Shown here: positions 52,610 to 60,175 of the stretch, piece by piece
How the letters are laid out: every line of letters starts with the position of its first letter
Numbering within the stretch: position 1 is the first letter of the stretch
From: Chloroflexota bacterium
GTDB lineage: Bacteria > Chloroflexota > Anaerolineae > Anaerolineales > Villigracilaceae
Reading direction: 5' to 3'
NCBI GenBank assembly: GCA_019873655.1
Contig: JAIOAU010000008.1
Coordinates: 37,852-101,851 of the forward strand
DNA: 64,000 nucleotides
The notes under the pieces: model-generated
Told to the model about the DNA's origin: nothing
What the model saw: the letters and a program-made list of their open reading frames with translations, nothing else
Database searches by the model: none
Position numbers and translations under genes: made by a program

Positions 52610-52648
52610 CATCGGATATACTTACTCACTCAGTGAGTATATCCGATG
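52610..52648. promoter_or_regulatory. Nested palindrome over the PadR start codon, probable autoregulatory operator
   Basis: Outer arms CATCGGATATACT (52610-52622) and AGTATATCCGATG (52636-52648) are perfect. Inside, TACTCACT-C-AGTGAGTA (52623-52639) is a second perfect palindrome that shares bases with the right outer arm. The right outer arm includes the ATG of the PadR gene, so bound regulator would block its own transcription or translation. Confidence 0.6.
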
Positions 52649-53206
52649 CCTGATTCTTCCCGCCGCTCCTGTTCTCCCGAATTCGCCTTGCTGGGGTTCC
52701 TCTACCTCCAGCCTGGCCACGGCTACGACCTCCACCGCCGGCTGACGGCCGAACTCGGCGAGATCTGGCGCGTCAGCCAGAGCCAGACCTACAACATCCT
52801 GAAGCGGCTGCAATCGCAGGGCTATCTGACGGCCAGGCGGGTGACGCAGGAAAAACTGCCCGCCATGCAGACTCTGGAAATCACCCCCGCCGGGCGCGCC
52901 CGCTTCGAGGCCTGGCTGGCCGCCCCCAGCGGCGGCGGCGTGCGCGCCGTCCGCCTGGATTTCCTGACCCGTCTGTACTTCGCCCGTCAACTCGACCCCT
53001 CCCGCCTCCCGGCGATGCTGGCCGACCAGACCGAACGCCTGCGTCAGACGGTCGCCCGCCTGGAGGTCCGGCAGGCCAGCGGCGAGATCAACCGCCTGAG
53101 CCTGCAACTGCGCATCCGGCAACTCCGCTCCGTCCTCGAATGGCTGGAGGAATGCGCCGAAACCTTTACACGGACGCCGGAACCAGAAGACCGGCCTGGA
53201 AGTTGA
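52646..53206 (+). CDS. PadR-family transcriptional regulator
   Basis: This 186-residue protein has an N-terminal winged helix (LGFLYLQPGHGYDLHRRLTAELGEIWRVSQSQTYNILKRLQSQG), the PadR signature, and a C-terminal helical dimerisation part (PadR subfamily with AR-rich coiled helices). It lies 32 bases before an iron/cobalamin-type ABC operon and is read in the same direction. It probably regulates that operon and itself through the palindrome over its start. Confidence 0.88.
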   Translation: MPDSSRRSCSPEFALLGFLYLQPGHGYDLHRRLTAELGEIWRVSQSQTYNILKRLQSQGYLTARRVTQEKLPAMQTLEITPAGRARFEAWLAAPSGGGVRAVRLDFLTRLYFARQLDPSRLPAMLADQTERLRQTVARLEVRQASGEINRLSLQLRIRQLRSVLEWLEECAETFTRTPEPEDRPGS

Positions 53207-53209
53207 CTC

Positions 53210-53222
53210 GGTAAACTTTACC
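53210..53222. promoter_or_regulatory. GGTAAA-C-TTTACC palindrome before the ABC operon
   Basis: A perfect 6-1-6 inverted repeat lies just upstream of the ribosome site (AAAGGAG) of the binding-protein gene. It could be an operator, but it does not match the PadR palindrome upstream. Confidence 0.35.
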
Positions 53223-53238
53223 CATAAAGGAGACTTTG

Positions 53239-54372
53239 ATGAAACGTTTGCTGTTCCTTCTGCTCGCGCTTTCGCTGTTGCTGGCGGCCTGCCGGCCCGG
53301 CCAGGAGACCGCCGCCCCGGCCTCCCCGACGCCGGCCGCGGCCGCGACTGTTCCTCCCACCCCGACCGTCACGCCCCCCGGCCCGATCGAGGTCACCGAC
53401 GCCCTCGGCCGCGCCGTCAGCCTGCCGGCCGCGCCCCAGCGCATCGTCATCACTGGCCGGGCGCTGATCATGATCGCCGACGCCGCCTACATCTTCCCCC
53501 AGGCCCGCCAGCGCATCGTCGGCCTGGGTGACGCCACCCAGGGGACGGGCAACTTCCTCTCGCTGATCGACCCGGACTACGCCGCCAAAGCCGTCCTGGA
53601 ACGCGACGCCTCGGCCGAACAGATCGCCGCCCTCCAGCCCGATCTGGTGCTCCTCAAGAGTTATCTGGCCGAGAGTATGGGCCAGCCGGTCGAGGCGATT
53701 GGCATCCCGGTCGTTTACGTGGACTTCGAGACCCCCGAACAATACTTCCGCGACCTCGCCATCCTCGGCCAGATCTTCCAGGATGAAGCCCGCGCCGAAC
53801 AAGTGATCGCCTACTACCAATCCATCATGGACCGCGTCCAGCAGGCCGTCAGCGGCGTGGAAAACCGGCCGCGCGTCCTGATGCTCTACTACACCAGCCG
53901 CGACGGCAACGTGGCCTTCAACGTCCCGCCCCTGCCCTGGATGCAGACCCGTCTGGTCGAGATGGCCGGCGGCGAGCCGGTCTGGGCCGACGCCAACCCC
54001 GGCGGCGGCTGGACGCAGGTCGCTTTCGAGCAAATCGCCGCCTGGGACGCCGACCAAATCTTCATCATCTCCTACAGCCGCAACCCGTCGGACGTGGCCG
54101 CCGAACTGCGCGCCGATCCGAACTGGCAGGCGCTGCGCGCCGTCCGCGAGGGCCGCCTGTACGCCTTCGCCGCCGACCTCTACAGTTGGGACCAGCCCGA
54201 CACGCGCTGGATTCTCGGCCTGCTCTGGCTGGCGGGCAAACTCCACCCCGAGCAGTTCCCCGCCCTCGACATCACCGCCGAAGCCCAGACCTTCTACCAG
54301 ACCCTCTACGGGCTGGACGAAACGTTCTTCGCCGAAAACATCCTGCCGACCTTCAAAGGCGACCTGCCCTGA
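53239..54372 (+). CDS. Iron-siderophore/cobalamin-type ABC substrate-binding lipoprotein
   Basis: This 377-residue class-III binding protein has a lipoprotein signal (MKRLLFLLLALSLLLAAC, Cys18). A Pro/Thr/Ala linker is followed by the two-lobe FepB/BtuF fold (VTDALGRAVSLPAAPQRIVITG ... LQPDLVLLKSYLAES ... IPVVYVDFETPEQYFRDLAILGQIF ... RVLMLYYTSRDGN). The long connecting helix is present. ATG at 53239 follows AAAGGAG. Its stop overlaps the permease start (TGATG). Ligand may be a siderophore, haem or a corrinoid. Confidence 0.87.
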   Translation: MKRLLFLLLALSLLLAACRPGQETAAPASPTPAAAATVPPTPTVTPPGPIEVTDALGRAVSLPAAPQRIVITGRALIMIADAAYIFPQARQRIVGLGDATQGTGNFLSLIDPDYAAKAVLERDASAEQIAALQPDLVLLKSYLAESMGQPVEAIGIPVVYVDFETPEQYFRDLAILGQIFQDEARAEQVIAYYQSIMDRVQQAVSGVENRPRVLMLYYTSRDGNVAFNVPPLPWMQTRLVEMAGGEPVWADANPGGGWTQVAFEQIAAWDADQIFIISYSRNPSDVAAELRADPNWQALRAVREGRLYAFAADLYSWDQPDTRWILGLLWLAGKLHPEQFPALDITAEAQTFYQTLYGLDETFFAENILPTFKGDLP

Positions 54373-55397
54373 TGACCGCCGTCTCCGCCGCCCGCCCGGC
54401 CGAAAGCGCCCGCCGCCGCCGATTCGTCTTGCTCCTCCTGTTCCTGGCGCTGGCGCTGGCGGCGGGTCTCTCTCTGCTGGCCGGACGTTACCCCGCCCCC
54501 GGCCTGATTTCCCCCTCGCGCCTGGCCGAGGATGACCTGGCGGCGCGGCTGGTCTTCGGCCTGCGCCTGCCGCGTCTGCTGACGGCCATCCTGCTCGGCA
54601 TGACGCTCGGCGGGGCGGGGATGGTCTTCCAGTACCTGTTCAACAATCCCCTCGTCGAACCGGGCTTTCTGGGCGTCTCGCAGGGGGCAGCCTTTGGCGC
54701 CGCGTTCGTCATCGTACTGGTGGGCGGCGCGGCGCTGCCGGTTCAGGTTTCGGCGGCGGTCTTCGCCCTGGCCGGGCTGGGATTCTCGTCCCTGCTGGCG
54801 CGCCGCCTGCGCTACGGCGGCTGGATTCTGCGCCTGGTGCTGGCGGGCATCGCCGTCTCGGCGCTGTTCTCGGCCGGCGTCGGCCTGCTCAAATACCTGG
54901 CCGACCCCCTGCGCCAACTGCCCGAACTGACCTTCTGGTTGCTGGGCGGCCTGGCGAGCATCACCTGGGAACGCCTGCTCTCCGTCCTGCCGCTGACTCT
55001 GCCCGGCCTGCTGCTCCTGCTGCTCTTCCGCTGGCGGCTCAACCTGCTCTCGCTCGGCGAAGCGACCGCCTTTTCGCTGGGGGCCGCGCCGGGGCGGGAA
55101 CGCTGGCTGCTGATTCTGGCCGCCGTCCTGCCGACCGCCGCCCTCATCTCGGTCAGCGGCATGGTCGGCTGGGTCGGCCTGATCGTGCCGCACATCGCCC
55201 GCCGCCTATTCGGGGCCGAGGCGCGCTTCAGCCTGCCGGCCTCGATGCTGCTGGGCGGGCTGTTCGTCCTGCTGTGCGACGACCTGGCGCGCATCCTGCT
55301 GGCTGGCGAGATTCCGCTCGGCGTCCTGACCGCCCTCTTCGGCGCGCTGATCTTCCTGGCGCTGATGATCTTCCAGAAGCCGGGGGTCAGCAAATGA
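54372..55397 (+). CDS. FecCD-family ABC permease
   Basis: This 341-residue permease has about ten membrane helices and FecCD landmarks: LRLPRLLTAILLGMTLGGAGMVFQ, NPLVEPGFLGVSQGAAFGA, a LAGIAVSALF segment, and LISVSGMVGWVGLIVPHIAR, the coupling region for the ATPase. It starts in the stop codon of the binding-protein gene, and its own TGA overlaps the ATPase ATG (ATGA). One permease gene suggests a homodimer, as in BtuC. Confidence 0.9.
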   Translation: MTAVSAARPAESARRRRFVLLLLFLALALAAGLSLLAGRYPAPGLISPSRLAEDDLAARLVFGLRLPRLLTAILLGMTLGGAGMVFQYLFNNPLVEPGFLGVSQGAAFGAAFVIVLVGGAALPVQVSAAVFALAGLGFSSLLARRLRYGGWILRLVLAGIAVSALFSAGVGLLKYLADPLRQLPELTFWLLGGLASITWERLLSVLPLTLPGLLLLLLFRWRLNLLSLGEATAFSLGAAPGRERWLLILAAVLPTAALISVSGMVGWVGLIVPHIARRLFGAEARFSLPASMLLGGLFVLLCDDLARILLAGEIPLGVLTALFGALIFLALMIFQKPGVSK

Positions 55398-56167
55398 ACG
55401 CCCCGCTCCTCTCGTTCCGCGACGTCCACTTCGGCTACCGGCGCGGCCGGCCGGTCCTGCGCCAGGTCAGTTTCGACCTGCCGCCGGGCCGCATCACAGC
55501 CATCGTCGGCCCGAACGGCGTCGGCAAGACCACCCTGCTCTACCTCGCCCTCGGCTGGCTGACCGCCTGGAGCGGCGAAATTCTCCTGGACGGGCGTCCG
55601 CTGAGCGGCTATGGGCGTCTGGAGCGCGGCCGCCGCATGGCGCTCGTTCCGCAGAGCGAGAACACGCCCTTCGATTACACCGTCTTCGAATACGTCCTGC
55701 TGGGCCGCGCCCCTCACCTGCCGCCGCTTGGGACGCCTTCCCGGAACGACCAGGCAATTGCCTGGCAGGCCCTCGAACGAGTCGGCCTGACCGCCCTGGC
55801 CGGGCAGCCCGTGCCGCAACTCAGCAGCGGCGAGCGCCAATTGATGCTCCTGGCGCGCGCCGTCGTCCAGACCCCGCGCCTGCTCCTGCTCGACGAACCG
55901 ACCGCCCACCTCGACCTGCACAACAAGGCGCGCCTGCTCGACCTTCTTCGCCGGCTGCGCGCCGACGGCGTCACTTTGCTGATGACCAATCACGAACCTG
56001 ACGTGGTGCTGGCGCTCGCCGACGAGGTCATTCTCATGGAAAACGGCCAGCCGCCCCAGGCCGGCCCGCTCGACCGTCTCTTCACCGCCGAGCATCTCAG
56101 CCGCATTTACCGTCTGCCCGTTCGCCTGGTGGAGGTGGACGGCCGCAAGCAGGTGCTATGGACGTGA
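55394..56167 (+). CDS. FepC/BtuD-type ABC transporter ATP-binding protein
   Basis: This 257-residue ATPase has Walker A GPNGVGKTT, Q-loop LVPQSE, signature LSSGERQLMLLARA, Walker B LLLLDEPTAHLD and switch His in MTNHEPD. It completes the importer with the two genes before it, with coupled starts throughout. The end overlaps the THEP1-like gene by 10 bases. Confidence 0.9.
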   Translation: MNAPLLSFRDVHFGYRRGRPVLRQVSFDLPPGRITAIVGPNGVGKTTLLYLALGWLTAWSGEILLDGRPLSGYGRLERGRRMALVPQSENTPFDYTVFEYVLLGRAPHLPPLGTPSRNDQAIAWQALERVGLTALAGQPVPQLSSGERQLMLLARAVVQTPRLLLLDEPTAHLDLHNKARLLDLLRRLRADGVTLLMTNHEPDVVLALADEVILMENGQPPQAGPLDRLFTAEHLSRIYRLPVRLVEVDGRKQVLWT

Positions 56168-56709
56168 AGACCCCGCCGCTCTGGCTGGTGACCGGCGAAC
56201 GCGGCGCCGGCAAGACGACCTTCTGCCGCCGGCTGGCCGAGGAGGCCCGCGCCGACGGCTGGCGGGTGGCCGGTCTGCTCTCGCCGGCCGTCTTCGAGGC
56301 GGGCGTCAAGACCGGCATCCTGGTCGAGGACCTGGCCAGCGGCGAACAGCGTCCCCTCGCCTCGCTCGCCGCCCGGCCGCCTTTCGACCTGCCCCTCGGC
56401 CGCTGGTTCTTCGACCCCGCCGCCCTGGATTGGGGCAACCGCGTCCTGCAGGACTGCCCGCCCTGCGACCTTCTCATCGTGGACGAACTCGGTCCCCTCG
56501 AACTCCTGCGCGGCCAGGGCTGGACCTCGGCCCTGACGGCCCTCCTCCGCCCCGACATCCGTCTCGGCCTGGCCGTTGTCCGCCCGGAACTGGAGACGAC
56601 GCTTCGCGCCCGCCTGCCGGCGCGGGAGACCATCCGAGTGCAGAGCGTCGCGGACATCGAAGAGCAAGCGCGCCGCTGGCGGCTCATCCTGCAACGCGCT
56701 GTCTCATGA
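56158..56709 (+). CDS. THEP1-like nucleoside-triphosphatase
   Basis: This 183-residue P-loop NTPase has Walker A GERGAGKT, GVKTGILVEDLASGEQRPLA and Walker B LLIVDELGPLEL, the THEP1/NTPase_1 pattern. Characterised members hydrolyse NTPs slowly and their biological role is unclear. It starts inside the ABC ATPase gene, so it is the fourth gene of the transport operon. This suggests a link to cofactor or metal uptake, which is inference. Confidence 0.8.
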   Translation: MDVKTPPLWLVTGERGAGKTTFCRRLAEEARADGWRVAGLLSPAVFEAGVKTGILVEDLASGEQRPLASLAARPPFDLPLGRWFFDPAALDWGNRVLQDCPPCDLLIVDELGPLELLRGQGWTSALTALLRPDIRLGLAVVRPELETTLRARLPARETIRVQSVADIEEQARRWRLILQRAVS

Positions 56710-56711
56710 AA

Positions 56712-56746
56712 CAAGTCCTCGGTCTCTCGGAGAGACCGAGGACTTG
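56712..56746 (+). terminator. 16-bp perfect hairpin after the ABC/THEP1 operon
   Basis: Arms CAAGTCCTCGGTCTCT (56712-56727) and AGAGACCGAGGACTTG (56731-56746) pair perfectly with a 3-base loop, two bases after the stop. No T-run follows. It likely ends or protects the operon mRNA where it meets the opposing tRNA. Confidence 0.55.
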
Positions 56747-56749
56747 CCG

Positions 56750-56913
56750 AATACCCTCCCCTTCCGGGGGCCGCGGTTTGGCGAATCAAAAAACGCCTTT
56801 AGGCGTTCTCTGTGCCCCCAAGCGGACTCGAATACCATCCCCTTCCGGGGGCCGCGGTTTGGCGAATCAAAAAACGCCTCTTCAGGCGTCTTCTGTGCCC
56901 CCAAGCGGACTCG
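56750..56913. repeat. Tandem duplication of a tRNA-Glu 3' end and its terminator
   Basis: Copy 1 (56750-56830, 81 bp) and copy 2 (56831-56913, 83 bp) are direct repeats differing by a few bases. Each contains the last ~20 bases of the tRNA (T-arm part and acceptor strand), an ACGCCT/AGGCGT terminator hairpin and the following GC-rich segment. Copy 2 ends inside the intact tRNA gene. Confidence 0.85.
56869..56889 (-). terminator. Terminator of the tRNA-Glu gene
   Basis: Read leftwards: stem ACGCCT-GAAG-AGGCGT, then six T (56874-56869), starting 7 bases after the tRNA. A second copy lies about 83 bp to the left in the duplicated segment. Confidence 0.75.
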
Positions 56914-56968
56914 AACCGCTGTTTGGGCCTTGAGAGGGCCCCGTCCTGGGCCGCTAGACGATGGGGGC
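56896..56968 (-). tRNA. tRNA-Glu (anticodon CTC)
   Basis: The minus strand folds as a full cloverleaf: a 7-bp acceptor (GCCCCCA with TGGGGGC), a D-arm GTC...GAC, an anticodon stem GGGCC/GGCCC with loop CTCTCAA (anticodon CTC), and a T-arm AGCGG-TTCGAGT-CCGCT. The discriminator base is A; CCA is not encoded. Confidence 0.93.
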
Positions 56969-56989
56969 GGCTCAATTTTTAGCGGGCTG

Positions 56990-57017
56990 ATTTTATCACA
57001 GTTTTGCCCTACGTCAA
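56990..57017 (-). promoter_or_regulatory. Promoter of the tRNA-Glu gene
   Basis: On the minus strand TTGACG (57017-57012), a 16-base spacer and TGA-TAAAAT (-10 at 56995-56990) place the start about 15 bases before the tRNA. Confidence 0.65.
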
Positions 57018-57031
57018 CAAAAATTCTGACC

Positions 57032-57060
57032 TTGTCGCAAAATGCGGGCCGGGATAATAT
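57032..57060 (+). promoter_or_regulatory. Promoter of the GH114-like gene
   Basis: TTGTCG (57032-57037), a 17-base spacer and TAATAT (57055-57060), about 38 bases before the chosen ATG. It is back to back with the tRNA promoter. Confidence 0.5.
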
Positions 57061-57098
57061 TGGAGACGACGCATTGCATGGATCGGCAGAATATACTG

Positions 57099-57926
57099 AT
57101 GAATAGACGCCTTCTCTCCCCTGTCCTGTTTCTCATCCTTATCCTGGCCTCTTGCATCCCAGACGCGGAGACTGTTTCTATGCCCCCGATTCCCGCCTCT
57201 CCTCCTCCTGCCGCCGACTGGTGGCGTCCCGCCCCTGGCCTGACCTGGCAGTGGCAACTCGACGAAGAGGTGGATACCTCCGTCGAGGCCGAAGTCTACG
57301 ACATCGACCTCTACGCGCCCCAGGAGGTCATTGACGAACTCCACGCCCGCGGCGTGCGCGTCATCTGCTACATTTCGGTCGGCTCCTGGGAGGACTGGCG
57401 TCCCGACGCCGACCAGTTCCCGGAGGAAGTCCTAGGCCGCGCCTACGAGGGCTGGCCTGGCGAGCGCTGGCTCGACATCCGCCGCATCGACCTACTGGCC
57501 CCCATCATGCGCGCCCGCCTCGACCTGTGCGCCGCCAAGGGCTTCGACGGCGTCGAACCCGACAACATCGAAATCTACACCAACCGCACCGGCTTCCCCC
57601 TCACCTACGCCGACCAACTGGCCTACGCCCGCTGGCTGGCCGACGAAGCCCACGCCCGCGGCCTGGCCATCGGCCTCAAGAACGCCCCCGAGATGGTCGC
57701 CGATTCGCTCGAATTCTTCGATTTTGCCATCACCGAGGACGCCTTCTACTACGGCTGGATCGAAGAAATGCTGCCCTTCGTCGAGGCTGGGAAAGCGGTC
57801 TTTGCCGCCGAGTACACCGACATGCCCGTAGATTTCGAGGCCGCCTGCGCGTGGGGCCGGGCGCACAACGTCAGTTTCATCCTCAAGCCCCGCATCCTGA
57901 CCGCCTGGCGGCAAACCTGCCCATAA
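57099..57926 (+). CDS. GH114/endo-alpha-1,4-polygalactosaminidase-like lipoprotein
   Basis: This 275-residue protein has a lipoprotein signal (MNRRLLSPVLFLILILASC, Cys19) and a TIM-barrel domain of the GH114 type: WQWQLDEEVD, VYDIDLYAP, VICYISVGSWEDWRPD, WLDIRRID, GFDGVEPDN with the acidic pair, and IGLKNAPEM. Family members cut galactosaminogalactan-type polysaccharides. The ATG at 57099 is chosen for the signal peptide; ATG at 57078 would add seven residues. It is on the outer face of the membrane. Confidence 0.82.
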   Translation: MNRRLLSPVLFLILILASCIPDAETVSMPPIPASPPPAADWWRPAPGLTWQWQLDEEVDTSVEAEVYDIDLYAPQEVIDELHARGVRVICYISVGSWEDWRPDADQFPEEVLGRAYEGWPGERWLDIRRIDLLAPIMRARLDLCAAKGFDGVEPDNIEIYTNRTGFPLTYADQLAYARWLADEAHARGLAIGLKNAPEMVADSLEFFDFAITEDAFYYGWIEEMLPFVEAGKAVFAAEYTDMPVDFEAACAWGRAHNVSFILKPRILTAWRQTCP

Positions 57927-57996
57927 GCCGCTTTGCCCCGATCGGTCTTGGGAGCGTTTTTGTGGCAGAAGGACAGGGTAAAACTCGAGAAACAGT

Positions 57997-58147
57997 CCCG
58001 TTAAACCAGTGATTCGAAGCCGTTAAACGTGTTTAACCAGGCCGTTAAACATGTTTAACAAGTCCATTAAACGTGTTTAACGAAGCCGTTAAACGTGTTT
58101 AATGAACCCGTTAAACCAGTGATTCGAGGGCGTTGAACATGTTTAAC
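57997..58147. repeat. Array of GTTAAAC-(R)TG-TTTAAC palindromes
   Basis: Five palindromes of the type GTTAAACGTGTTTAAC or GTTAAACATGTTTAAC sit about 22-24 bases apart (58022-58147). A direct repeat CCCGTTAAACCAGTGATTCG starts at 57997 and again at 58107. The design is that of the array at 39693-40018. It lies about 450 bases before the first gene of the acquired-looking module. This 680-base gap also holds a palindromic element and a terminator, listed separately. Confidence 0.75.
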
Positions 58148-58284
58148 GAGGCTGCAAAACAGCAGACGCCCGGAAGTCTGACCGCGCCAGTTGCTGCGCG
58201 GTTAGGATAGATTTTCAGCCTGCTCCAAGATGAACGCAAACTGCTCCGACTCGCCATCGGAACAGGCTGCTTAAAAATGGCAAG

Positions 58285-58342
58285 GCATCGAATTGCACGA
58301 ATGACACAGACCAGGATTTGCCCAATTCGCGCAATTCGATGC
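58285..58342. repeat. AATTCG-type inverted repeat
   Basis: Arms GCATCGAATTGCACGAAT (58285-58302) and ATTCGCGCAATTCGATGC (58325-58342) pair with a single G-T position around 22 bases. It is the same family as the element at 33264-33314. Confidence 0.6.
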
Positions 58343-58363
58343 AAAAAGACAGCGGCAAACGAC

Positions 58364-58392
58364 AAAGACGCTCCCAAACGAGAGCGTCTTTT
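58364..58392 (+). terminator. Orphan terminator-like hairpin
   Basis: Perfect 10-bp stem AAAGACGCTC (58364-58373) and GAGCGTCTTT (58382-58391), then one more T. No gene precedes it closely, so it may belong to a lost gene or work on the minus strand. Confidence 0.45.
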
Positions 58393-58545
58393 CTGGCGGG
58401 GAGGGCGGGCGTTCTTCAGCGACGTACCCGCCTGAACCGATCATCCTTTTGCCAGGCACAAGTGTCCAAGAGGCCCTGCTCATCATTGAGCACAGGCAAA
58501 AACTAAAAGAAACTTCTCCCTAGCGTTGACCAAGCCGAGAATGCG

Positions 58546-58574
58546 CCTTGTGTCTCTAGAGACACAAGGTTTTT
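58546..58574. promoter_or_regulatory. 24-bp perfect palindrome with T-run before the XRE gene
   Basis: CCTTGTGTCTCT (58546-58557) is followed by its exact reverse complement (58558-58569) and then TTTTT. It could be the operator of the regulator encoded 31 bases downstream, or an intrinsic terminator with a CTAG loop. Confidence 0.5.
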
Positions 58575-58604
58575 GTCATTTATCACACCTTTTGAGAGGA
58601 ATAT

Positions 58605-58976
58605 ATGTCGAAACGAAAACCAAACCCTACCACACCCTTGACACGCTGGTTGATCGCTTACGTTGAAGATCATGATACCAGCCTGACCGAACTGGCTTTG
58701 AGAGCGGGGCTGTCGGCCGGTTCATTGCGTAGCCTGGTTACATATCCAGAGCGAATCCCCGCGTTAGAAACTTGTCTGCGGCTCTCGAAAGTTACTGGAA
58801 AGCCCGCGGAAGAGATCTTCCAAATGGCGGGCTTGAATGGAATCGATTCAGAATCTCTGGATCCGGATCGTCTCGGCTTGTTGCAAATCTATCAAGGCCT
58901 GCCTGCTCCGATGCAACATGCCTTGTTGGCGGTTGCGCGTGCTTTGGCAGCATCGGCATCTATAAACTCTCAATAG
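58605..58976 (+). CDS. XRE-type helix-turn-helix regulator
   Basis: This 123-residue protein has a lambda-repressor-like HTH at about 25-75 (TSLTELALRAGLSAGSLRSLVTYPERIPALETCLRLSKVTG) and a short helical tail. It is the first gene of the AT-richer module and has a GAGAGGA ribosome site. A perfect palindrome upstream suggests autoregulation. It probably controls the plasmid-like genes that follow. Confidence 0.75.
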   Translation: MSKRKPNPTTPLTRWLIAYVEDHDTSLTELALRAGLSAGSLRSLVTYPERIPALETCLRLSKVTGKPAEEIFQMAGLNGIDSESLDPDRLGLLQIYQGLPAPMQHALLAVARALAASASINSQ

Positions 58977-58997
58977 CAATTCTCTCGGGACAAAAAC

Positions 58998-59963
58998 ATG
59001 ACCACAATTCTTGCTCTTGACCCTGGTTTTGGAAACACAAAAGTATGCATCAATGGTCATGTTGCCTTGATGCAATCAGCTATTGCCCGGCCTCAATCGG
59101 TTGGGATGGCCGCCATTGGAATGAAAACCACATCTCAGGTGAAACTCATTCGTCTTGAAGGATATGAGTTTGCCATTGGCCCCGGAGCCTGGCATTGGGG
59201 CAACCTGCTTACCAGCCGAGATTATTCGGCCATTGCATCCCCTGAACGCCGCGCCCTGGCTTTTGGAACACTGGCGAATCTCCTGGAACCTGGCGAATAT
59301 GTCGTCCACTTAATGGTAATAGGATTGCCGGTGAATTTACTCCAGGATGAAATCCAAGCACAGGCTGTTTTGGGCGGTCTCAAAGCATATAAAGGATTGC
59401 ATATCTTTACGACCGATCAGGGGGAATACGCCATTTCCATTCAGCGCCTCAAGGCGCTTGCTCAACCAGTTGGGGCATACGCGGATTGGCTGTTTGATGG
59501 GGATCTGCGTCTGCGCAGAGGCGGCCGGCAGGCAGAAGTGGCGATTCTTGATCTGGGCATGAACACGCTCGATCTTTATGCCATCCAGGATGGTAAGGTT
59601 GAGCCCCGTTTTGTGGGCGGCGATAAGGTTGGGGTTCGCCGATTGCTCGAACTGGTGACAGAGACCGGCCACGATCCAGAGGAACTAGACGCGAATCTGC
59701 GGACGGGCCGGTTGCGCTTAAGTTCAGTACAAATGGAGTCCTGGTTGAGTGAAGTTCTGGCATCTATAGAACGGGTTTGGCCCAACTTGCGTCGTTTCAA
59801 TGCAGTCATTCCTACCGGCGGTGGGTCGCTGGTCTTGGGAAATTATCTTCGTGTCGCCCTGGCATCAAAAGGAGCGGCGGTCTATTGGCCCAGCGACCCC
59901 ATCGCTGCTAATGTCGTCGGTTTGTGGAAATGGGCGGCTTATGGCGCTGCGGGTTCGGCGTAA
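58998..59963 (+). CDS. ParM/StbA-like actin-family ATPase
   Basis: This 321-residue protein has the actin-fold nucleotide motifs: LALDPGFGNTK (phosphate 1), AILDLGMNTLDLY (phosphate 2) and VIPTGGGSLVLGNYL (adenosine). Its N-terminal pattern matches plasmid and archaeal actin-like proteins (ParM/Alp type), which push plasmid copies apart by filament growth. The following small gene starts 23 bases before its end, the usual place of a ParR-type adaptor. A segregation role is inferred from family and context. Confidence 0.78.
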   Translation: MTTILALDPGFGNTKVCINGHVALMQSAIARPQSVGMAAIGMKTTSQVKLIRLEGYEFAIGPGAWHWGNLLTSRDYSAIASPERRALAFGTLANLLEPGEYVVHLMVIGLPVNLLQDEIQAQAVLGGLKAYKGLHIFTTDQGEYAISIQRLKALAQPVGAYADWLFDGDLRLRRGGRQAEVAILDLGMNTLDLYAIQDGKVEPRFVGGDKVGVRRLLELVTETGHDPEELDANLRTGRLRLSSVQMESWLSEVLASIERVWPNLRRFNAVIPTGGGSLVLGNYLRVALASKGAAVYWPSDPIAANVVGLWKWAAYGAAGSA

Positions 59964-60171
59964 CGGCAGCCTTGTTGTCACGGTTCGCCTGACACTGCGG
60001 CCCGGCAGGGATGATGACCTGATCCTCCTGCTGGAAAATGCTCCTCGGGGGGCGCTTGCTGGACTGGTGCGCGAGGCAATGAGAAGCGGGGTTGCTTCAA
60101 GCGCCTGCATATATCAAGACGCTTCTGAAGAGCAACCATTGGACATGTCCGCTCTGGGCATGGATATATGA
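59941..60171 (+). CDS. Small ParR-like (ribbon-helix-helix-like) partner protein
   Basis: This 76-residue protein begins with a basic beta-strand (RVRRNGSLVVTVRLTLRP), followed by two helices (DDDLILLLENAPRGALAGLVREAMRSG), the size and order of a ribbon-helix-helix domain, and an acidic tail. It overlaps the ParM-like gene by 23 bases. In ParMRC systems the second gene is an RHH DNA-binding adaptor, so this is the candidate ParR. Sequence similarity is too low to be sure. Confidence 0.55.
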   Translation: MALRVRRNGSLVVTVRLTLRPGRDDDLILLLENAPRGALAGLVREAMRSGVASSACIYQDASEEQPLDMSALGMDI

Positions 60172-60175
60172 ATCC

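Noticed and set aside
57997..58147. Palindrome array considered as a CRISPR
   Set aside because: Spacing of ~22-24 bp leaves only a few variable bases between palindromes, the repeats drift, and no cas genes are nearby.
58271..58486. 71-codon minus-strand frame in the gap before the XRE gene
   Set aside because: It runs through the AATTCG palindromic element and a terminator hairpin and has no ribosome site or recognisable motif.
56896..58605. tRNA-Glu as the integration site of the 58.6-64 kb module
   Set aside because: The tRNA 3' end, where integration normally occurs, faces left, away from the module, and the duplicated 3' ends lie on the far side. No integrase is visible in the window.
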